This document shows positions 48,850-54,091 of a DNA stretch of 54,091 bases, piece after piece (position 1 is the stretch's first letter; every line of letters begins with the position of its first letter). The position numbers were made by a program, and so were the translations under genes. Under the pieces are notes generated by a model, which made no database searches, was not told the origin of the DNA, and saw only the letters and a program-made list of their open reading frames with translations. This DNA is from an uncultured Actinomycetes bacterium. GTDB taxonomy: Bacteria; Actinomycetota; Acidimicrobiia; Acidimicrobiales; Acidimicrobilacustridaceae. The DNA is taken from positions 1 through 54,091 of the forward strand of contig CALBSE010000031.1 in assembly GCA_937927725.1 (NCBI GenBank). The letters run 5' to 3'.

Positions 48850-49433
48850 TGAGCGATCAGTCCTACGGACCGTCGGCAATTGCGACGCCGGCGAACTACG
48901 TGACGATGCTGCGCATCCTTGTGTCGCCGCTTCTCTTTGCCATGATCAGTCACAAGCCAAGCGGCTGGTTGGTCTGGTCGTTGTGGACTGCACTCGCCCT
49001 TACTGACGGAGTCGATGGCTGGATTGCTCGCCGTCACGGAACGACTCGGAGCGGAGCATTTCTCGACCCATTGGCCGACAAAGTCCTTGTGCTCGGTGCA
49101 CTCTTTTCTCTCGTCGCTGTGGACCGCTTCCCGGTGTGGCCGGTGGTGGTTATTGCTGTTCGAGAGGTGTTCATCAGTTTGTATCGGATGTGGTGGGGCC
49201 GTCGTGGATTAGCGATGCCCGCCCGTAAGTCGGCCAAGCTCAAGACGCTGGTGCAATCACTGGCCGTTGGCGCGGTGCTGTTTCCACTCACCACCGATTA
49301 CCTCTGGCTCGGCGATGGTTTGCTCTACTTCGCCACCTTCCTTGCCGTCTTCAGTGCACTCCAATACGTATGGGATGGAAGTCGGGCGGCTACGACGATG
49401 GAAGCCACGACGGAAGTAAGCGGTCCTTCCTGA
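48849..49433 (+). CDS. pgsA: CDP-diacylglycerol-glycerol-3-phosphate 3-phosphatidyltransferase
   Basis: A 194-residue membrane enzyme of the CDP-alcohol phosphatidyltransferase family. The signature is complete: Asp53, Asp56, Ala60-Arg61, Gly69, Asp73 and Asp77 in DGVDGWIARR to FLDPLADK. It uses CDP-diacylglycerol made by CdsA to form phosphatidylglycerol phosphate. An inositol phosphate acceptor is less likely because the flanking genes are rimO and cinA, the usual context of PgsA, but acceptor choice is not proven by sequence. The ATG overlaps the rimO stop by one base. Confidence 0.9.
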   Translation: MSDQSYGPSAIATPANYVTMLRILVSPLLFAMISHKPSGWLVWSLWTALALTDGVDGWIARRHGTTRSGAFLDPLADKVLVLGALFSLVAVDRFPVWPVVVIAVREVFISLYRMWWGRRGLAMPARKSAKLKTLVQSLAVGAVLFPLTTDYLWLGDGLLYFATFLAVFSALQYVWDGSRAATTMEATTEVSGPS

Positions 49434-49455
49434 GCGGCACCTAACATCGGCGGCT

Positions 49456-50664
49456 ATGTCGATCGGCAGCAAACTCCACCAACACACGGCATCGGCCCCC
49501 GTTGGTTTCCTTGAACTCTTCTACGACCTTGTCTTTGTTGCGTCGACCGTTGTGTTGTCGAATGAGTTTTCGCATAATCCAACGTGGCGGTCGGGTGGTC
49601 TTTGTGCCCTCATGTTCGTCTTGATTTGGCTGCTGTGGTTTCACACGACGGTTTTGATGAACGTTGATCGACGCGACGATCTTGCACAACGCGCGTTGAT
49701 GTTCACGCAGATGTTCCTGATATTTATCCTCGTGCTTGAATTCGTCGATCGATCAACCACCAGTCCTGACGCGGTGGGAATTATCTACACCGCTGCCGTT
49801 TTTGTTCTGGCAGTTGCGTATCACCGCGTGCGAAACAGGGAAGGTGGAACCGGAGCGTGGGCAACTGGTCGCCGCAATCGACTTCTGCTTGCGGGTGTCG
49901 CGATGATCGTTGCGTTTGCGATTCCCGACGGAATCGATTTCGTCATTTGGGGCGTTGCGATCATGTTGCTCGTCGTTCCTACCTCAGCGGCGCATTCACG
50001 TGGTTTGCCTACTGAAGCCATTGACGAACATCACCTCACCGAACGAGCCGCGCTTCTCACGCTTGTCGTCATCGGCGAAGCATTCTTAAAAGTTGCACTT
50101 GTCGTCTCCGAAGGTTCCTTAGGCTGGGGTGACATAGTTACGATCATCGTGTTGTTTGTTGCTCTGTTTGCACTCTTCAGCATCTACTTCGACGATGTCC
50201 CCAAAGCCGGTATTCGACCCGGAATCTTGGCGGGCGAGGCGTGGCTGCTGTTCCATTTGATCATGCAGATGGGCATCATCGCTCTAGCGGTGGGCATGTC
50301 GAAGTACCTGCAGATCGCCGAGGGCGGCCATGTGCATGACTACGCGATCGTGATCCTGTGTCTCGCGTTTATTGCCATCTTTTTGGGCCTAGCGGGAATT
50401 GGTCTTCTTGGGCAGAGGACACCGAGGCGACCACTTCTTCTCCTTCGGCTCGCAACGGTTGCTCTCGTGGTTATTGGAGCGGTACTGACGTGGGATGTTT
50501 CCGCTATCGCTCCTGTCGCGTACATCTTCTTTTTGCTGGCGGTTGTCGTCGGACACGCGTTGCTCGACGAATTTCTTCAGCGCAGTACGACTGTTCCTGA
50601 ACATGGCGGGCTCGGAACCGCTGACACTGGACTTGAACTCAACTACGACGAAGGACTCTCATGA
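49456..50664 (+). CDS. ltrA: Low temperature requirement A (LtrA) family membrane protein
   Basis: A 402-residue polytopic membrane protein with about ten hydrophobic segments. It opens with the LtrA hallmark APVGFLELFYDLVFV near residues 15-29, and has DEHHLTERAALLTLVVIGEAFLK in the middle, another family feature. LtrA was linked to growth of Listeria at low temperature; its molecular function is not known. It lies between pgsA and cinA, a place where actinobacteria usually have no such gene, so it is probably an accessory insertion. Its stop overlaps the cinA start as ATGA. Confidence 0.88.
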   Translation: MSIGSKLHQHTASAPVGFLELFYDLVFVASTVVLSNEFSHNPTWRSGGLCALMFVLIWLLWFHTTVLMNVDRRDDLAQRALMFTQMFLIFILVLEFVDRSTTSPDAVGIIYTAAVFVLAVAYHRVRNREGGTGAWATGRRNRLLLAGVAMIVAFAIPDGIDFVIWGVAIMLLVVPTSAAHSRGLPTEAIDEHHLTERAALLTLVVIGEAFLKVALVVSEGSLGWGDIVTIIVLFVALFALFSIYFDDVPKAGIRPGILAGEAWLLFHLIMQMGIIALAVGMSKYLQIAEGGHVHDYAIVILCLAFIAIFLGLAGIGLLGQRTPRRPLLLLRLATVALVVIGAVLTWDVSAIAPVAYIFFLLAVVVGHALLDEFLQRSTTVPEHGGLGTADTGLELNYDEGLS

Positions 50665-51896
50665 ATTGCGAAGTTGTTGCGGTAGGTACGGAACTTCTGC
50701 TGGGCCAGATCGTCGACACCAATTCTTCATGGATTGGCGAACAGCTCGCACTTGCAGGAATCGATTGCTTTTTGCAGGTAAAGGTTGGCGACAACTGGGA
50801 TCGAATTCGCGATGCATTGCAGATCGCGCTTGATCGAAGCGATGCAGTCATCGTGTGCGGTGGCCTTGGGCCAACGCAGGACGACATCACTCGCGACGTC
50901 ATCGCCGAGGTGATGGGCGTGGAACTCGTTGAAGATCCCGAGGTCATTGAGCGACTGCACGAAATCTTTGGTTCTCGAGGCCGCAACATGCCAATGAACA
51001 ATCTTCGTCAGGCGCAGGTGCCGCAAGGCGCGAGCCGTATTGCGCAAATGCCAGGTACGGCACCCGGCCTCATGTGTCCGATCGGCGACAAAGTTATTTT
51101 CGCGGTGCCGGGAGTTCCTTACGAGATGAAGGAAATGGTCGAGGGCACGGTGATCCCCGAACTGCGTCGACGCGCCGGGGATACCGGTGTCATTCGAAGT
51201 CGCACGATTCGCACGTGGGGTCACAGCGAATCAGGCATTGCAGAAATGTTGGCCGATCGTCTCGACGAACTTGATCGAACGGGCACAGCCACGATTGCGT
51301 TCCTTGCGAGCGGAATCGAAGGCCTCAAGGTCCGCGTTACCGCCAAGGCAGACACTGCAGAGCAAGCCGATGCAGTTGTCGCTGCCGAGGTTGACGAGGT
51401 CGCAAAGATTCTCGCTGACTATGTCTTCACCACTGACGACCAGACGATGGAAGAGGTTGTCCTCAACCTTCTTCGCGAACGTGGACTCACGCTTGGCTTA
51501 GCTGAATCGCTGACTGGCGGATTGATCGCGAGCCGTTTGGTTTCGATTCCTGGTGCGAGCGATGTCTTGCAAGGTTCGGTCGTGAGCTACGCGAGCGAAG
51601 TGAAGTTCGATCTGCTGGGTGTTCCGGTTGGACCGGTGGTGAGCGACGATGCAGTGCGCGCGATGAGCGAAGGCGCATGTCGAGTTCTGAACTCTGACGT
51701 CGGCATCGCCGTAACCGGCGTTGCTGGACCAGACGAACAAGAAGGCGTTCCGGTTGGAACCGTCTTTATGGCAACAACGCTCGACGGTGTTACCGAAACG
51801 TCAATGGCGAAGTTTCCGTTCAATCGCGAACAGTCACGACAGTTCACCGTTATTACGGTGCTTGACCACTTGCGTCGTCGTTTGTTGGCGCGTTAA
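50661..51896 (+). CDS. cinA: CinA family nicotinamide-nucleotide amidase
   Basis: A 411-residue two-domain protein. The N-terminal MoCF-like domain has AVGTELLLGQIVDTN and GGLGPTQDD, and hydrolyses ADP-ribose in some homologs. The C-terminal domain (about 255-410) has LAESLTGGLIASRLVSIPGAS and GVAGPDEQEGVPVGTV, typical of NMN deamidases (PncC). In some bacteria cinA is competence-induced and next to recA, and here recA is downstream, separated only by the inverted msrB. The start overlaps ltrA by four bases. Confidence 0.93.
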   Translation: MNCEVVAVGTELLLGQIVDTNSSWIGEQLALAGIDCFLQVKVGDNWDRIRDALQIALDRSDAVIVCGGLGPTQDDITRDVIAEVMGVELVEDPEVIERLHEIFGSRGRNMPMNNLRQAQVPQGASRIAQMPGTAPGLMCPIGDKVIFAVPGVPYEMKEMVEGTVIPELRRRAGDTGVIRSRTIRTWGHSESGIAEMLADRLDELDRTGTATIAFLASGIEGLKVRVTAKADTAEQADAVVAAEVDEVAKILADYVFTTDDQTMEEVVLNLLRERGLTLGLAESLTGGLIASRLVSIPGASDVLQGSVVSYASEVKFDLLGVPVGPVVSDDAVRAMSEGACRVLNSDVGIAVTGVAGPDEQEGVPVGTVFMATTLDGVTETSMAKFPFNREQSRQFTVITVLDHLRRRLLAR

Positions 51897-51908
51897 TCGC
51901 GCAGGCAG

Positions 51909-52322
51909 TTAACTCTGTGCTGGTTTGAGATCAAGCGACGCAGAGTTCATGCAATAGCGAAGACCGGTCGGACCGGGACCATCTTCAAAGACGTGACCAA
52001 GGTGTGCGCCGCACGACGCGCACAATGCTTCAGTGCGGATCATTCCGTGTGAACTGTCGACTTTGGTTGCAACCGCGTCGTTTGTCATCGGATCGAAGAA
52101 ACTCGGCCAACCGGTGCCGCTTTCGAACTTGGTGTCCGAGCTGAACAGCTGCGCATCGCACACGATGCAGTGATAGGTGCCGTCGTCGTGGCAGTCCCAG
52201 TACTTGCCGGTGAAGGCGCGTTCGGTGGCGCTGCACTGGGTGACCTCGAACTGTTCGGCGCTGAGACGCTGACGCAGGACCTCTTCGCGTTGTGCGGGAT
52301 CGGTGGGCAGGGACTCGGTCAT
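51909..52322 (-). CDS. msrB: Peptide-methionine (R)-S-oxide reductase
   Basis: A 137-residue repair enzyme that reduces methionine R-sulfoxide. Four zinc cysteines form two pairs: Cys52/Cys55 and Cys101/Cys104. The catalytic cysteine is Cys124 in RYCMNSASL, and the substrate pocket motif GTGWPSFFDP is intact. No signal peptide is seen, so it is cytoplasmic. It converges with cinA (12 bases between stops) and is divergent from recA, placing an oxidative repair gene beside the SOS promoter of recA. Confidence 0.95.
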   Translation of the reverse strand: MTESLPTDPAQREEVLRQRLSAEQFEVTQCSATERAFTGKYWDCHDDGTYHCIVCDAQLFSSDTKFESGTGWPSFFDPMTNDAVATKVDSSHGMIRTEALCASCGAHLGHVFEDGPGPTGLRYCMNSASLDLKPAQS

Positions 52323-52431
52323 GGGAGGGCACCTTTCGCCTGAGCGGGAGAGTTCAGCGGCTGGATCCTACCGGGAGGGGCCCAAGAAAGGCCTGGGAGG
52401 GAGCCCAACGGGGGACTGGGATCGAGGGTCA

Positions 52432-52460
52432 TTGACTGAACAGGTGTTCGAAGTTACAGT
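52432..52460 (+). promoter_or_regulatory. recA promoter
   Basis: TTGACT at 52432-52437 and TACAGT at 52455-52460 are exactly 17 bases apart, a near-consensus housekeeping promoter. The LexA box lies inside the spacer, so a bound repressor would block RNA polymerase. Confidence 0.8.
52438..52449 (+). promoter_or_regulatory. LexA operator (SOS box)
   Basis: GAACAGGTGTTC is a GAAC-N4-GTTC inverted repeat that fits the LexA box of Gram-positive bacteria and actinobacteria. It sits between the -35 and -10 elements of recA. Bases 52443-52452 (GGTGTTCGAA) also repeat inverted at 52468-52477, which may extend the control region. Confidence 0.85.
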
Positions 52461-52626
52461 CTTGTCGTTCGAACACCGGGGGCCTGTCACACCCCCTCCG
52501 TAGGTTGCGATCCATCTCCACCGGGGCCTCGGCGCCAGTGGAGCCACCAGAGCTCCCGCTCCGGTGGACCGATCACCCATACGAGTCCCGGGCAGACCGG
52601 GGCCTCACACCCAGGAGAAGTAGACG

Positions 52627-53718
52627 ATGGCAAAGGAATCGAACCGACCGACGTTCCCGCAGGAACGTGACAAGGCTCTCGATATGGCGCTCGGCCAGAT
52701 CGAGAAGCAGTTTGGTAAGGGCTCGGTCATGAAGATGGGCGAGAAGGGCACGATGCGGGTCGAGACGATCCCTACCGGCGCTTTGGCCCTCGACCTGGCG
52801 CTCGGCGTTGGCGGTCTGCCTCGCGGTCGTGTCGTCGAGATCTACGGCCCAGAGTCCTCAGGTAAGTCCACCCTCGCCATGCACGTTGTGGCCGAAGCTC
52901 AGCGCAACGGTGGCATTTGCGCCTATGTCGATGCCGAACACGCCATGGATCCGGTCTATGCCTCCGCCATCGGTGTCGATACCGACCAGCTGCTCATTTC
53001 ACAGCCCGACACTGGCGAACAGGCACTCGAGATCGTCGACATGCTCGTGCGCTCCGGTGCCCTCGACGTCATCGTCATCGACTCAGTTGCGGCGCTTACG
53101 CCTCGTGCCGAAATCGAAGGCGAGATGGGCGACAGCCACGTTGGTCTGCAGGCCCGCCTTATGAGCCAGGCATTGCGCAAGCTCACGGCCAACCTCAATA
53201 AGTCCAACACCGTCTGCATCTTCATCAACCAGCTGCGCGAGAAGATCGGCGTCATGTTCGGCTCCCCCGAAACCACTCCTGGTGGTCGGGCGCTGAAGTT
53301 CTACTCCTCGGTGCGTCTCGACATTCGCCGCATTGAGTCCATCAAGGACGGCGTCGAGGTCGTGGGTAACCGCACCCGCGTCAAGGTCGTTAAGAACAAG
53401 GTGGCCCCGCCGTTCAAGCAGGCCGAGTTCGACATCATGTACGGCAAGGGTGTCAGCCGTGAAGGTTCGACCATCGATATCGGTGTCGACTTGGGCTTCG
53501 TGAAGAAGTCGGGTGCTTGGTACACCTACGAGGGCGAACAGCTCGGTCAGGGCCGTGAAAACGCCAAGACCTACCTGCTCGAGAACCCCGAGGTCATGGT
53601 GGAAATCACCGAACGCATCCTCAGCAGTGTGGGTATCGGCGAAAACGCCGAGGTCCCCGAGGATGCCGAGGACGTCATGAGTGCCGAGCACGACGTGCCG
53701 ATTTCACTCGACGACTGA
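52627..53718 (+). CDS. recA: Recombinase RecA
   Basis: A 363-residue DNA strand-exchange protein and SOS co-protease. The Walker A is GPESSGKST at 74-82; the ALRKLTANLNKSNTVCIFINQLREKIGVMFGSPE region holds Walker B-type and DNA-binding loop features, and SPETTPGGRALKFYSSVRLD is the second DNA-binding loop. The acidic C-terminal tail is present. No intein is inserted, unlike in some mycobacteria. The protein is normal in length and starts at ATG 52627 with AGGAGAAG upstream. recX, its usual neighbour, is absent downstream. Confidence 0.98.
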   Translation: MAKESNRPTFPQERDKALDMALGQIEKQFGKGSVMKMGEKGTMRVETIPTGALALDLALGVGGLPRGRVVEIYGPESSGKSTLAMHVVAEAQRNGGICAYVDAEHAMDPVYASAIGVDTDQLLISQPDTGEQALEIVDMLVRSGALDVIVIDSVAALTPRAEIEGEMGDSHVGLQARLMSQALRKLTANLNKSNTVCIFINQLREKIGVMFGSPETTPGGRALKFYSSVRLDIRRIESIKDGVEVVGNRTRVKVVKNKVAPPFKQAEFDIMYGKGVSREGSTIDIGVDLGFVKKSGAWYTYEGEQLGQGRENAKTYLLENPEVMVEITERILSSVGIGENAEVPEDAEDVMSAEHDVPISLDD

Positions 53719-53759
53719 TTTCCCCGTCATTCCTGCAGTTTCTGTCGTTCCTGCCATCC

Positions 53760-53799
53760 CGAACGGTCCCGAGGCGCCACTGGCCCTCGGGACCGTTCG
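53760..53799 (+). terminator. Strong hairpin after recA
   Basis: A perfect 15-base stem pairs 53760-53774 with 53785-53799. The loop GCC-ACT-GGC can add three more pairs with one bulged C. No T tract follows. It lies 41 bases after recA and 23 bases before miaB, so it probably separates the two transcripts. Confidence 0.75.
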
Positions 53800-53822
53800 C
53801 GTATCCCCGGTAGCCTGTGGGC

Positions 53823-54091
53823 GTGACCGATCAGCCCCGCAGCTACGCCATCCGCACCTATGGGTGTCAGATGAACGAGCACGATTCCGAACGTATCGCT
53901 GGGCTCCTCGAAGCCGATGGGCTGGTTCTGGCCGAATCTGATGAAACCGCCGACGTCATGGTGTTCAACACCTGCTGCATCCGTGAAAACGCCGATAACA
54001 AGTTCTACGGACATCTGGGCCGCTTCAAGAACATCAAAGAAGAACGCCCCGATATGGAAATCATCGTGAGCGGGTGCCTGGCGCAGAAAGA
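53823..54091 (+). CDS. miaB: tRNA-2-methylthio-N6-dimethylallyladenosine synthase MiaB, N-terminal part (partial)
   Basis: The first 89 codons are present; the window edge cuts the gene. The start is GTG 53823, followed by SYAIRTYGCQMNEHDSERIAG, the MiaB N terminus. Cysteines for the N-terminal iron-sulfur cluster are seen in TYGCQMN, in NTCCIREN and in VSGCLAQK. The enzyme adds a methylthio group to A37 of certain tRNAs. The gene following recA without recX is the local order. The radical SAM motif is outside the window. Confidence 0.93.
   Translation, partial: MTDQPRSYAIRTYGCQMNEHDSERIAGLLEADGLVLAESDETADVMVFNTCCIRENADNKFYGHLGRFKNIKEERPDMEIIVSGCLAQK

Larger units (their letters stand above)
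52323..52626 (+). promoter_or_regulatory. recA regulatory region and structured leader
   Basis: This 304-base gap separates msrB and recA. It holds the recA promoter and LexA box (listed separately) and, after a probable start near 52467, a GC-rich leader of about 160 bases. The leader includes GGGGG/CCCCC (52478-52482 with 52492-52496) and CTCCAC with GTGGAG repeats near 52515-52545. AGGAGAAG just before the ATG is the ribosome site. No small coding frame with a credible start was seen in the leader. Confidence 0.6.

Noticed and set aside
52467..52474. GTTCGAAC as a second LexA box
   Set aside because: The half-sites are joined without the four-base spacer needed for the GAAC-N4-GTTC form; it is kept only as part of the inverted repeat.

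Overview
The window is a contiguous piece of a bacterial chromosome with moderately high GC, almost wholly coding, with many start/stop overlaps of 1 to 4 bases. Gene content and order point to the phylum Actinobacteriota. Indicators are polyphosphate glucokinase, a BsaP-like partner next to bioB, the order comM-dprA-xerC-rpsB-tsf-pyrH-frr-cdsA-dxr-rseP-ispG-proS-rimP-nusA-infB-rbfA-truB-ribF-rpsO-pnp-pepR-dapB, and ftsK-rimO-pgsA-cinA-recA-miaB. The short eukaryote/archaea-like prolyl-tRNA synthetase, the lipid-type accessory genes and the absence of ylxR and recX from their usual sites suggest the class Acidimicrobiia (inference; not tested by a search).

Layout. 1-3530: sugar module with the end of gnd, then aldose 1-epimerase, pgi and ppgK. 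3542-4571 (minus): a three-gene operon with a 36-residue membrane protein, a small CxxC/HxHxxC protein and a histidine phosphatase. It diverges from a c-type cytochrome lipoprotein (4646-5002). 5118-8725: DNA uptake and recombination genes comM, dprA and xerC. 8782-10473: a secreted protein that joins a degenerate LytM/M23 module to a lipase-like hydrolase. 10676-20669: translation, lipid and isoprenoid genes (rpsB, tsf, pyrH, frr, cdsA, dxr, rseP, ispG, proS). 20753-28045: rimP-nusA-infB-rbfA-truB-ribF behind an attenuator-like leader. 28049-29326 (minus): sulfotransferase. 29578-34539: rpsO, pnp, pepR, dapB. 34552-35298 (minus): DedA-like membrane protein. 35349-39644: acyl-CoA synthetase, SURF1, TetR regulator and a diiron ferritin-like protein. 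39711-43630: dapA, RNase J, bioB and a 57-residue BsaP-like protein. 43658-44902 (minus): lipoprotein lipase. 45063-51896: ftsK, rimO, pgsA, ltrA, cinA. 51909-52322 (minus): msrB. 52627 to the end: recA under an SOS promoter, then the start of miaB.

How the genes work together. The backbone covers ribosome production and mRNA turnover (S2, S15, EF-Ts, RRF, IF2, RbfA, RimP, NusA, PNPase, RNase J), phospholipid synthesis (CdsA, PgsA), the MEP isoprenoid pathway (Dxr, IspG), diaminopimelate/lysine synthesis (DapA, DapB) and biotin and flavin synthesis. Single accessory genes are inserted into it, several in reverse orientation. The most informative non-coding signals are a promoter with an embedded LexA box before recA, a near-continuous long hairpin in the pnp leader, a terminator upstream of rimP, and twin hairpins with the same apical motif between nusA and infB. 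I saw no tRNA or rRNA gene, insertion sequence, prophage or CRISPR array.
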